From the NCBI GenBank assembly GCA_029948255.1, contig JALIZF010001695.1, forward strand, positions 1 to 64,000: a DNA stretch of 64,000 bases, written 5' to 3'. The notes under the pieces were generated by a model, which was not told where the DNA came from, ran no database searches, and saw nothing but the letters and a program-made list of their open reading frames with translations. The translations under genes were made by a program, and so were the position numbers. This document shows, piece after piece, positions 38,310 to 49,344 of the stretch (position 1 is the stretch's first letter; every line of letters starts with the position of its first letter). This DNA is from Telmatactis stephensoni (Eukaryota > Cnidaria > Anthozoa > Actiniaria > Isophelliidae).

Positions 38310-38960
38310 TGTTACAAGGTCACTTGTCGGTTAGTGGCTTTGCGTTGTTGATGGATTTATATAGTGTCTGAAAGTCTGATTGTACAACTGTGAAAATATA
38401 GCTATTTTTTCACTTGCAGTCAATAAAAAGTTAAGAGTAAACTTATTTCAACAATGTTTGCAGTGTGTAAAGGGCATTTTAGTATTGCTTATTTGTTTAT
38501 GAGCGTGGAGTGGAACTCCCAACAGCACTTTTCTCGCTGCATAGTGCATTAATACTCGATCATTGTTTCTTTCAGTCAAGTCACTTAGTTATCTTTGATG
38601 CAAAAAATATCAGTTTTGTTTTGTATACAATATGAATGTAGTGCATTTTGCTTCACTTGAAATATGTTTTGAACAGCCTATAAGACAAACTGAACAGAAA
38701 TGACCAGCTGGTTTAATACTGGCTGTTTAACAACAGACTCAATGACTACACAAATTAAGCAATTAATTTTTAAACTGTAACAACAGTTTGACTGTCTAAA
38801 CAATTGTCCAGAACAGAACAAGCGTGTTTGCTTTTACACAGACATTTTCAAGTATAAATTGGATTTTGAAAAAGTGGTGTTTGCTTTTACACTAATTTTT
38901 ACTCTGCCCGCTCCGTAGGAGGCCGGACCAGCTGATTTAATACTAGCCGGTTAACAACAG
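38310..38960 (-). promoter_or_regulatory. Protease B promoter and upstream region
   Basis: The TATA box (TTTATATA on the plus strand) is at 38356-38363. The block is conserved with A, C and D and ends near 38985, where a short TCCGGAGCCTTGG remnant marks the join to the 3' flank of the C unit. Confidence 0.75.
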
Positions 38961-39126
38961 ACTCAATGACTACTCCGGAGCCTTGGAAAATTTGAAATAG
39001 ATTATTGAGATTAAACTTGAGATCAAGTTGCATAAAACCAAGCATCGTTTTAAGAATGATTTCCTTTGATAAACTTGTATTTTGATTTTCTGAATGTCGC
39101 CAATGGTCGAGCAAATAGTGCAGATA

Positions 39127-40566
39127 CAGTGGCGGATCCAGAGTAGTTCACTTAGTTTCCGGAAACTACTGAGATTTTTTACAGAAAAAAGAATTATTGA
39201 GATAATACAAATAAAATATACAAACGGAACAAGTTAAATCGTATTTTACCTTTATTTGGACGCCATTTTGAATTATTTCCACAGGAAACCCACATGTTCC
39301 CAGGCTATTTTTGTAGCCTTTTCAAGTTTTGTTGAGGGAGGGGTCCCATAGGAATTTCTAGCTATCATAACGTGTTAGTTCACAGTTTGGTATCCCTGTG
39401 TGAACTACTGCACCGGAAATAAAACACCCCGCCAGTAGTTTCCGAAGTGATTCACAGGAAGTAAAACACCCCACAAGTAGTTCACACAGGAAACCCACAG
39501 TCAAACCAAGCACAAATTTACCATTTCAACTTGATTCTGATTGGCTAAAATCGGCGTGAACTAGTCCAGAAACTACTGACAAAAGTATAAAAAGGCCAGC
39601 GTACCCTGGTGAGGTTCTTTGTACATTGGAATCTTCGAACTCGTAACGAACAGAATTAAACACATGATCGAACGAACTTTCTTCAATTGTGGAACTGTTG
39701 CGATTGAAATTCAACGTAAACAAGGAAATTGGGCAAATATTAAGCTCTAAGTTTAAGCTTGAGCTAACAGTTTCCTCGGTAAGCTATATTTACAATTGAT
39801 AGCTGATGTTTTATATGAGTAGTTTTACTGAAATGTTCATAATACGCGAACTCTGACCTTCAAACAGTGCGTTGGAATTTGGTTTCTCGCTTCCCCCACT
39901 TCAAACAACCAACCAAAAAATACTCATAAAGATCTCTAAAATCCTAGGGAGATCGTGTAACAGTGCAATATAATTTCGGTTTTTAGTTTAATAATAGATA
40001 TGAGATATTCGTATTCTTGATTTTCAGTATGATGGCTTGTCTCACGTCCACCAGCATGGCGGCAAACTTTTAAGAACATAATTTCAAACACAAACGTGGC
40101 AAATATAACTTATTTTAACTACAATTAGCAATTCAAAGTGTATATAAACACAAAATACTGTGATGTGAAAGAATTTGTAGTGATTTCCCTGGCTTTTCAG
40201 GCGCGTGACTTTGCGTTGTGTGACATAACACCGGCTACAACTCTTGCCGAATAAAACATTTTGTGCATCAAATTATTTCGATATAAGTTCAAAAATTATC
40301 TAAAAACACAGTTTCCTAGACCATATTTTAGAATAAAATCGATTGGATGTGAAATTAAATTTAGCTATATTTTTCTTGAACCTATGACGACGACTTGATC
40401 AGTGTCTTGATCAGTTCGCATGATTTTGAAAATTGTAGTAATGTGTATATTGTGGGTGCTAATAATGCTCAAAATATGCAAAGTGTAAATGGTATCATAG
40501 GATTTAATGATATTAAGTTTCGGTCGTGTTGGAAACTACTCGGTCAAAATGCTAGATCCGCCCCTG
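39127..40566. mobile_element. 1.44-kb DNA transposon-like element, 5-bp target duplication
   Basis: The ends CAGTGGCGGATCCAG and the complement of the right end (CAGGGGCGGATCTAGC) are inverted repeats. AGATA flanks both sides (39122-39126 and 40567-40571). The other arm has an uninterrupted site near 59300. The interior has repeated AGTAGTTTCCG / AGTTCAC blocks; no transposase is recognised. hAT-like by end sequence, at low certainty. Confidence 0.7.
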
Positions 40567-40639
40567 AGATAACATATCCGTATTTCTTAACTCAGTATGC
40601 CAATCCCATGCTTGGCTTTAAAGAATATGAATTTTGAAG

Positions 40640-40839
40640 AGGCCTACTCCGGGCCCTAAAATCGCCTAAGATCGCCTAATATCGCTCAAGATCGCCCAAG
40701 ATCACTATCGCCCAAGAGCGCCTAAGACCGACACTTGAAATGGCTAAAATTTCCCAATATCGCCTCAGGGATCGCCTAATAAAAGTCGTCCAAGATCGCC
40801 CAAAATAACGGCGATATTAGGGCCCGGGCCGGGTAGGCC
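40640..40839. mobile_element. 200-bp GC-rich MITE, 8-bp target duplication
   Basis: The ends GGCCTACTCCGGGCCC and GGGCCCGGGCCGGGTAGGCC are inverted repeats. TTTTGAAG flanks both sides (40632-40639 and 40840-40847). The interior is ATCGCCTAAG/ATCGCCCAAG repeats. The empty site is present in the other arm at about 59240 (single CTTCAAAA). Confidence 0.8.
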
Positions 40840-41548
40840 TTTTGAAGCAACATTTATTTGATGAAATCCACCAAGGTTGATAGCTTTTTAAAGAAACGGC
40901 AAGTAAAATGTCCTACATATGCACAATAACAACAGAAATGAGTCTTTTTGTAAGGTTCGCGTCGCTATACCTTGACTTTACCGGAAGTAAAAACGCGTAT
41001 ATATACGCATATCTCGCCTACGGCTCGTGATTCCACTACGCTCTCGAGTGTTCTCCCAACACCACGCGTGTTTTGATCAGGTTATCAAACATGGAACACT
41101 TTTTTTTCTTAAACTGTCTAATGGCAGATTATAAGTTTTGAGTTTACGAAGAGGGTTTTACTCTCATTTTTCGCAAAAAAATACTCGATCGACATAGAGC
41201 TACATCGAATATGTCAACGCTTTTACTGTGAGCAATCTCTTGGGATTTTTTAAACAATACGAAGAATTTCTAGCTGAAAAACCCAATGAATCGAGTGTTG
41301 TACTGTCGTTTTTTCCAGTTTCCCGGGAATTTCAATGTAAGGTAAGTTTTTACTTGGGAATTTTCACAGTAGCTTTAAAATACCTATGCTCTTAAAGAAC
41401 TTTAAAATGTTCGAGGCTTTTGTCAATTTATGACTTCACAAGATTTTTCATATTTCAGATTATAAGCGATGCATATTTCTTGGAAATTGTTTATCTGTTG
41501 GAGATGTACATTACACATGTACATTATCAACAAACCAATAAATTTATT

Positions 41549-41832
41549 CAAGAGACCATAATACTAAGAGAGCGAAACTCAGTATTGATGTCTGTGCGAT
41601 GTTCGTGGCGCCTAAGGCTATTTTTAGTAATTTCGCCATCGCGCGCGCAAGGCTCTTAAACAATATAATAGAATTCAAACTGTCCCGTCCGCGCGCACGT
41701 CAAAAATCAAATTCTATTGGTTGAGGGCCTTGCGCGCGCTATGGCAAAAAATACTAAAAATAGCCTTAGGCGCCACGAACATCGCACAGACATCAATACT
41801 AAGTTTCGCTCTCTTAGTATTATGGTCTCTTG
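41549..41832. mobile_element. Intact 284-bp fold-back MITE, 7-bp target duplication
   Basis: Inverted repeats of about 100 bp begin CAAGAGACCATAATACTAAG. ATTTATT flanks both ends (41542-41548 and 41833-41839). It is the uninterrupted form of the copy at 44040-45059. Confidence 0.85.
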
Positions 41833-42283
41833 ATTTATTGACCAAAAATATTGTCGTAAATCCGAAAAAGAAAAGCGACAGAAAAATCACGAGGTAGTAG
41901 TTTCCTTCACTTTTTGGAATATCTTTATGTTCCAAACAAGTGTTTTCCCAGAGCTCTTGTAGGGGGCAGCCTATATCAAGTCTCGCATACATAACGAATG
42001 CCTTCAACGTTATAATCCTCATGTTTATTTAACCCACACTACAAGATTAAAACCCTTACAACTGTTGTTTTTTCTCTACCACTGCTGAAATTGCAGCTTA
42101 TCATTTTTGTTGTGATGCAATGTACTTTGATGCAAATGTCTGGGTTGTGTTAGCAACTGAAGGAAAAAAACATAAGAAATGAAGCTGGAAAATATAGAAC
42201 TAGGAAGATGACAAAGTAGGCTTAATATTTAAAAACAAAGTCTGCAAATCTTTCAGTGTTAGTGTGGTTAGGTTTTCTACATA

Positions 42284-45200
42284 TTAGTTGGCACGCATGG
42301 TACGATCGATCCAATTCCTGAATCGACCAACACGAGCAAATGCAGTGTAGGCATCCAGTGCATCACATCTTGGCGAACCCCAGCTTACTGCACCTTGGAG
42401 AACCCATCGACCATCACCGGCTTGACAGACGTACGGACCACCGCTGTCACCATGACAACCACTCCTTATGGAACCGTGTACTCCCCCACAGATCATGTTG
42501 CGAGTAATTTTCATACCGTTTAGAAGTGGTTCTGAGCTGTTGGAGAGTTTTTTCTGGCAGCGGTTGTTGTCGACGACGGGGAGAAGTGCTTGCTGTAATG
42601 TATTGTGGGAACTGCCTGGGTGGCGAATTTTACCCCAACCTATGAATCAGTAATACATAGGTGTCACGCAGCTGCAATGTCATGTAAGACAGGTACTGTT
42701 ATCATGCACTACAATGGTTACTAATGCCAGTCATGTCACGCAAGATAAAGAAGAAAATTATTCGATAATTGGTGAAATATGGGCCTCTTCTTGAACTTAA
42801 AACATCATTCGATGATAGACAAACAAAATATTTTGTCCATACATCATGGCTGTCGTGAGGTTACTTGCGTGTAACGCAACAGTAATACACGTTGAAGGAG
42901 CAAGGATGGCACAGTTGGTTAGTGCGTGGCCTTTGGTGCGAGAGGTCCCGAGTTCAATCCCCAGTGACTTCACATCCTTGTTTCGACTTCTTTCCTTTCT
43001 TTGTAGCTTTAATTAGCTTTAAATACCCTTAAAACGGAGCACTGATGGAGAGAGGCGAGTAAAATGAGCGCTCCGTTGACCTCAGATTTGTCAGTTGAAT
43101 TACTGTTACGAGTTATTGACGTTAAATATGGTTGCTTTACTTTACTTTACTTTACACGTGTTAGTTTTATCTATCAATCAGTTACGTCGCACTCGTAACG
43201 ACACCCATTAATCACGTGACATAGGTATTGATATCAACTTGTCAGGTGACATTGGTAGCGCCATTCATGAGACACATGACAGTCACGTGAAATTGGCAGC
43301 GCCATCCAGCAGACACGTTAGAGATTCATACATTAGTCACATGACATTAGTAACGCCATCCACTAGTCACGTGGCACCAACGTCACCTATTAGAGTCCCG
43401 TTACTATACCTGTAATAAAACATGTACCACCAGTAGGTACATACTCGTCTTGTTGTGGCAGGCAGACAGGTCGAACGCGTTTGTTTATAACGACAGGACA
43501 GGAGAGTTTCATTAGTGCGATATCATTGTCACCAGATGTGTGATTAAATCTTGGGTGAATGAATATCCGAGCAGGACGACGTGTTTGTTCATAGCCCTTG
43601 CTGCGCCTACGATTATGGTCACCAAGAACGATTTTATATCTGGACGACGAAACAAGAACAAGAATATCAGTTTAGTTTATATGATTTTCAGTCTAAATAG
43701 TCGCCAAGCTTTCCGCTTTCCACCAAACAAAATCAGTCCGGTCGCCTTAGAGAGGTGACACTCCCGTCATGCAGGAATATGAGTCACCAGCAAATACACG
43801 ACTTTCAAAAGTGCATCAGATTATCAAAAGGACTGGTAAAAGGTCTTTAAAATCATCATGAAATAAGTCTTAAAGTAAAATTCATAGAGAAAAGGTACTC
43901 TCAAATGACAAATGACTGGTAAAAAGCCACAAGGCCTCGTCCCAATGACATGGTAATCAATCTTATTCGGGTAATCCATTGCAAGCCCGCCATTTTTAAA
44001 AGTCCGCTATAATCAAAGTGACTTAGTAAAAAGTACTAGCAAGAGACCATAATACTAAGAGAGCGAAGCTCAGTATTGATGTCTGTGCCATGTTCGTGGC
44101 GGCTAAGGCTATTTTTAGTAACTTCGCCATCGCGCGCGCAAGTCCCTCAACCAATAGAATTTGATTTTTGACGTGCGCATGGACGGGGCCGTTTGAATTC
44201 TATTGTTTAAGGTAATTCCGTAGAAATAAAACTAGAAATGGAATTCTCATAAAACTTCACACAGTGATAATTTTTGAGTTGCTTATCCCAAAAATGAAAT
44301 AAAAAATGGGGGTCACCGTAGCCGCTTTTGCGCTAGATTGCTTTAAAGTACACCATCTTTTGTGTCTTGAGGGCTCAAGATTCGAAGATCAAAATCGTGT
44401 CAAAAATAATTAATTTCTTAAATCTGAGCAGTGCTAGCTGACTAATATGAGCTCATTTTCTCTCTTTGGGCAATAGCCTAGTATTATGATGCAATAAATT
44501 GTTGTAAAAATGCGTTTGCTACAAGAAAGAATGTAAAATTGGTTGATAGTACGTGCCTTTGAAGCAGCGTGAAAGCACCTTCCGACCGCACGTTTTATAA
44601 AATATCTAAAAAACTGGAAATGGAATCTTGACTATAATTATATATATGATAGAGAACCTAATTAGCGTTGATTTGCAAAAATAAAAAGAATAGGTGCCCG
44701 TGCTTGTTTCCGCGCTACGACGCGCTAAAGTGTGAAACAAGACGTCGTAAACAGCCTGTGACCGAAGAGGACTGAGGCGAGTAACCACTAAAGCGCCTCT
44801 TAGAGCGTGTCTACTGTTCAAAACTTCATAAGACTAAAGCTTGTATCATTTTAAGTCAAATATATGTCTTTTACAATCAAACAAATCAAAATAGGCTGAA
44901 CTATGCTATGCGCAGTAGAGATGCGCACTGCAAAACTACGGAATTACCTTAAGAGCCTTGCGCGCGCGATGGCGAAGTTACTAAAAATAGCCTTAGCCGC
45001 CACGAACATGGCACAGACATCAATACTGAGCTTCGCTCTCTTAGTATTATGGTCTCTTGGTACTAGTAAAAATTCATTAAAATCATCATGAAATAAGTCT
45101 TAAAGTAAAATTCATAGAGAAAGGGTATCTCAAATGACAAAAAAAAAAAGTCATCTTTGACAGCTATGTAAGTTATCGCCAAGCTTGTTTTTCTGGTAAA

Positions 45201-46385
45201 AGGCCATAAGGCCTCGTCCCAATGACATGGTAATCAATCTTATTCGGGTAATCCATTGCAAGCCCGCTATTTTTGAAACAGTCCGCTATAATCAAAGTGA
45301 CTTACTTTAAACCAGGGAAGATACAGTGAGCAGCCGTCACCACCCAATCAGGTGAAATCAAAGAACCACCACACCAATAATATCGTTCAAAAATATACAA
45401 AGCGGCCTGCCATGGCCATGCACCTACAGGAGCTACCTTTCCACCTATGACACGTGACCATGGTGAGACTGGCGAACGTCCGCAACTCCCTGCAAATATA
45501 AGAGGTAACGTTAAATTGAGGACGCGGTACGCGCTAAGAAATTGTAAGCAGATGCCTTAATTTAGATGATACTTTCGTCATCTTTCGTCCTATCCTCGTG
45601 TCGCGTTTTTTTAAATCAGTAAGTAAACACATTGCGCATTTGTTGCAAATCATGCCTTGCGATTTTTTGCCATCCTTACAAATTTCGTAAAACATATAAA
45701 GTAGATAATCCAATTCAATATTCCAAAGTTGAAAACCTTACTTGGTGGTGTTGGTGGAGGTCTAGTGGTCCTTGGTGGTCTGGTGGTGGTCCATGGACGC
45801 CCAGGTCTCTTGGTCAAACTCAAGTACTCTCTGTGCTACACAAGTGCCTTTACAAACAAATTAAACATTATAAAAACGTTTTTCGGTAAGAGTAATAATG
45901 AAAAAAGTAAGATATCTCCCTTTTTACAAAATTCCATTCATCCCTTGTTGTATTTTATACACTGATGCAGCCCAAACTAGTTCACTGGGTAGCCTCCTTT
46001 TGTAATAAAAATTGATAGAATTACAATATTTACATAAACTTTAAACTGCTAGACCTTTTGCTGTTTCTGATATGAACGTTTGATTTCATATCTTGCATTG
46101 TTGATGAGATTGAAGGAAAGAGAACACAAGGAGTGACTTGCTGGAGCAAAATGGAAATAGATCAACAGAAAGAGTAAAATGAAATATAAAACCAAAACGA
46201 CAGAGTGTTTGTCATGCGACAATTCATGCTTCCTCTACAAAGACTACATGTAGCTTTTAGCAAACATTAGCAAACGAGGTTGTGCATCGCGTTAAAATAT
46301 ACTGAACTTCCCAAACAAGTAAGACATGACCAATAACTGAAAACTTACCGATAAACAGCAAAAGTACGACTGTTGCAGCCCTCAT
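42284..46385 (-). CDS. Protease C: secreted S1 serine protease with a frameshifted linker exon
   Basis: Exons: 46385-46349, 45847-45742, 45489-45306, 43639-43410 and 42639-42284. The signal peptide, S1 activation site (SRVIGGKVA), [14 protein letters not shown] and GDSGGP motifs, Ser189/Gly190 and Gly216 are all intact. The linker exon is 106 nt against 108 in B: one GA of the AGAGAG run is missing, which puts a TAG in frame and breaks the downstream phase. That exon is flanked by phase-1 introns on both sides, so leaving it out restores an open frame of 268 aa. The gene is therefore either an exon-2-skipping protease, a recent pseudogene, or affected by a sequence error. Introns carry a fold-back MITE and a SINE; AATAAA is at 42024-42029 (complement). 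Confidence 0.8.
42893..43148 (+). mobile_element. tRNA-derived SINE, family 3
   Basis: The head has A-box-like TGGCACAGTTGGTTAGTGCG and B-box-like GAGTTCAATCC; the tail is (CTTTA)n. ACACGT flanks both sides (42887-42892 and 43149-43154). Proteases A, B and D lack it at this intron position. Confidence 0.8.
44040..45059. mobile_element. Fold-back MITE split by a TTAA element
   Basis: Both ends match the 284-bp element at 41549-41832, with GTACTAG flanking (44033-44039 and 45060-45066), again 7 bp. It lies in the intron between the third and fourth exons of protease C and is absent from A, B and D. It is interrupted at 44211-44948. Confidence 0.85.
44211..44948. mobile_element. 738-bp TTAA element nested in the fold-back MITE
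   Basis: The ends GGTAATTCCGTAG and CTACGGAATTACC are inverted repeats. TTAA flanks both sides (44207-44210 and 44949-44952). The uninterrupted fold-back element has a single TTAA at the same point, which proves the duplication. The interior contains GGGGGTCACCGTA. No transposase. Confidence 0.88.
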
Positions 46386-47080
46386 TGTTACAAGGTCACT
46401 TGTCGTTTAGTGGCTTTGCGTTGTTGATGGATTTATATAGTGTCTGAAAGTCTGATTGTACAACTGTGAAAATATAGCTATTTTTTCACTTGCAGTCAAT
46501 AAAAAGTTAAGAGTAAACTTATTTCAACAATGTTTGCAGTGTGTAAAGGACATTTTAGTATTGCTTACTTGTTTTTGAGCATGAAGGGAAACTCCCAACA
46601 GCACTTTTCTCTCTGCATAGTGCATTAATACTTGATCACTGTTTCTTTCAGTGAAGTCACTTAGTTATCTATAATGCAAAAAATATCAGTTTTGTTTTGT
46701 ATACAAATATGAATGTAGTGCATTTTGCTGCACTTGAAATATGTTTTGAACAGTCTACAAGACAAACTGAACAAAAATTAAATGACCAGCTGGTTTAATA
46801 CTAGCCGTTTACCAACAGACTCAATGACTACACAAATTAAGCAATTAATTTTTAAACTGTAACAACAGTTTGACTGTCTATACAATTGTCCAGACTAGAA
46901 AAGAACAAGTGTTTTTGCGTGTACACAGATATTTTCAAGTATAAATTGGATTTTGAAAAAGTGGTGTTTGCTTTTACACTAAGTTTTACTCAGCCCGCTC
47001 CGTAGGAGGCCTGACCAGCTGATTTAATACTAGCCGGTTTACAACAGACTCAATGACTACACAAATTAAGCAATTAAGTT
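46386..47080 (-). promoter_or_regulatory. Protease C promoter and upstream region
   Basis: The TATA box is at 46432-46439 (TTTATATA on the plus strand). The upstream block is nearly the same as those of B and D. Confidence 0.75.
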
Positions 47081-48840
47081 TTAGTTCCGGAGCCTTGGAT
47101 TTCGTTTATGAATTTCTTTAAAATTCCATATTTGAAGATCATGATTAGGCAAAGTCAAAAACCGAGAAAAAAAGGAGGGGGTCACCGTATTGGTTTCTGA
47201 GCTATAAGATGTCGTAAAAGGTGGTATTTTCAATGATTTTTCGCAAACTAAGCAATTAATTTTAAACCCGTAACAACTGAGTTTGATTGTCTAGACAATT
47301 GTTAAAAACAGAACAAGCGTGTTTGCTTTTACACTAATATTTTCAATTATAAATTAAATTTTAAGAGAAGTGCTCTGAATATATATGATTCATCGAATAC
47401 CATCGTTATTTTTGGTTCTTTGAGAATTAACGAACTTGACAGTCAGTTCATTTTTAAACAGTTATATTTTAAAGTCTGCGCCAAAAAATATATTTGATAA
47501 AAAAGAAAACAACTTTAACAAGCAAAGTTAGCATTTTAGCACAAAAAGGTTTGAAATCGAGAAATATTTTTGCCCTTAAGAAACCATAACGACAATCAAA
47601 AAAGACAAACATCTTTCTCACTTTGCAAACATTTTGATTTTATAAAGATTTCCTTAAACGTTTTTTAGTTTTCAACTACAGTTGTGGAGGCCAACTGCAA
47701 CATCTATTTTATAGGCTGCAATTCAATTTATAAATTGAATAACCAAATTACTCTTTTATTATATAGCAAACTTATAACGAATTGTATATTAATGCACGCT
47801 TTCATTGCTCAATTTGCAGTCCGTAACTTCCCCGAAAAAATTGAAAGATGCTGTTTTGCATGCTTTGATAACTTTTCACGAAGTCAATAAATATTATTCA
47901 TCAAAACTAACTTTTTGTTTTTGATAGCTGTGATGTTAATGAGGTTACTATCTACCGTCGAAACGAAAAAGACGAGTATTTGTACTTTATGGATGAAACT
48001 ACAAACATGTAGGCGTTCTGACAAAGATTTCCAACATTCTTTTTCTTCAACGAATGTTTTCGCTCCAAAAATGTGATTTTTGATAAAATATTCCATCGAG
48101 GAATACAAATTAGCAAGATAAGGTTCACTTTTGAATGAATGGCTCGATGGGATGCAAATACAAATTTTCACTTTGGATAAACACTTTTATTCAACTTTCA
48201 TTAATCAAAACCACATACAAATAAACAAGCTAAACTGGCTGAAAGTAATAACTTAAGCTTTGTACAACAGTTATTCTTTAGCTGAATGGTTTTTGTTGTC
48301 CAGTGCTTGAACGTGAAAAAAAATCTCCTCTTAAAATATAATACAAAAATCCTATATAATAAACATCTTATTAAACCTCGCTTGCTCAGACTGTACGTAA
48401 GTTATGGAACCTCTTTTTTTCCACACTTTTTTGGCCTACGCGCTCGGGCCACAAGGCAGTTAAAAAGAAAATAAAATAAAAAAAACCTCGTTCCATACTC
48501 CTTGCCGTACGGCCCTCACACTCGGTTAATAAGTGGTTATTAAATCATAGTATTCAGTTCTATTGTTCTGAGGCATATCGCTTTTCCCACATCATAATTT
48601 TTGAGATTTTCATACTTGGGATGTATCAACCTATGGAGAACACGATTTTAAAGGAGTATATTTTGAAAGTTGTTTCTAAAAGATTTTCCCCGATGAGTTT
48701 AAAAATCTTCAGTAGTACAGTCAAGCTACCAATCTGCAATGTTCCCATAGAACTTCTCTAGTATTTAAACCAAGAACAGTTATCTCTAAATGAAAATCAT
48801 TCAGATCAGTCAATAAGAAATAAATATATAAATTAAATAA
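47081..48840. other. TTAA-element relic and non-coding spacer
   Basis: 47085-47250 is one end of the element seen at 51771-52575, including GGAGGGGGTCACCGTATTGG. 47250-47480 still matches the right arm. The rest, to 48840, is AT-rich with no supported gene. Confidence 0.5.
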
Positions 48841-49226
48841 ATTTGGGGTAGCTCATCACCCTTCCTCGCAGCCAAGTGCTGAATTACGAAGGGCGCAGCT
48901 CAACGTGATCGAGTCGAAGGTTTACAAGGGCGCTTTCATTACGAACAATTGAACAATCACACATTTACATACAAATTTACATACACATACACGTAGCAGC
49001 CACCATACGACTCATATCTGATCACGGAGCACAGCTTAGATCGAAACTAGTTCGTTTTTACTGAGGAGGAAAAATCGGAGAACCCGGAGAAAAAACCCTC
49101 GAAGCAAGGGAGAGAATGAACAAGAAACTCAAGCCACATGTGATGCCCCGTTCGGCATTGAACGATTGAACGAGGGACCACAGCGGTGACAGACCGGCGC
49201 TCTCACCGCTCGGCCACCCTTGCTTC
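48841..49226 (-). mobile_element. tRNA-derived SINE, family 2
   Basis: On the minus strand: a tRNA-like head (GGCCGAGCGGTGAGAGCG), the central TTTTTTCTCCGGGTTCTCCG block, and a body ending GGTGATGAGCTACCCCAAA. The copy at 33190-33525 shares the body. Confidence 0.8.
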
Positions 49227-49344
49227 TTTACAAAGTTATAACGATTTTTCATATGTTTTAACCAAACAGATGAATAGTTAAACAACAATACCACAATACA
49301 CCTTTCTGTATTCCACGCCGTTCAGTATAACGTATTACACTTCT

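Larger units (their letters stand above)
38990..47480 (-). repeat. Left arm of inverted duplication (protease C unit)
   Basis: Matches 51600-59440 in reverse. Anchors: start codons 46385/53251, the five exons, the polyadenylation signals 42024/58685, the flank with CGTATATATACGC at about 41000/59070, and the block at 39000-39115/59310-59420. Each arm has its own later insertions. Confidence 0.85.

Noticed and set aside
42893..42975. tRNA gene
   Set aside because: Head of a SINE with a (CTTTA)n tail and flanking ACACGT duplications.
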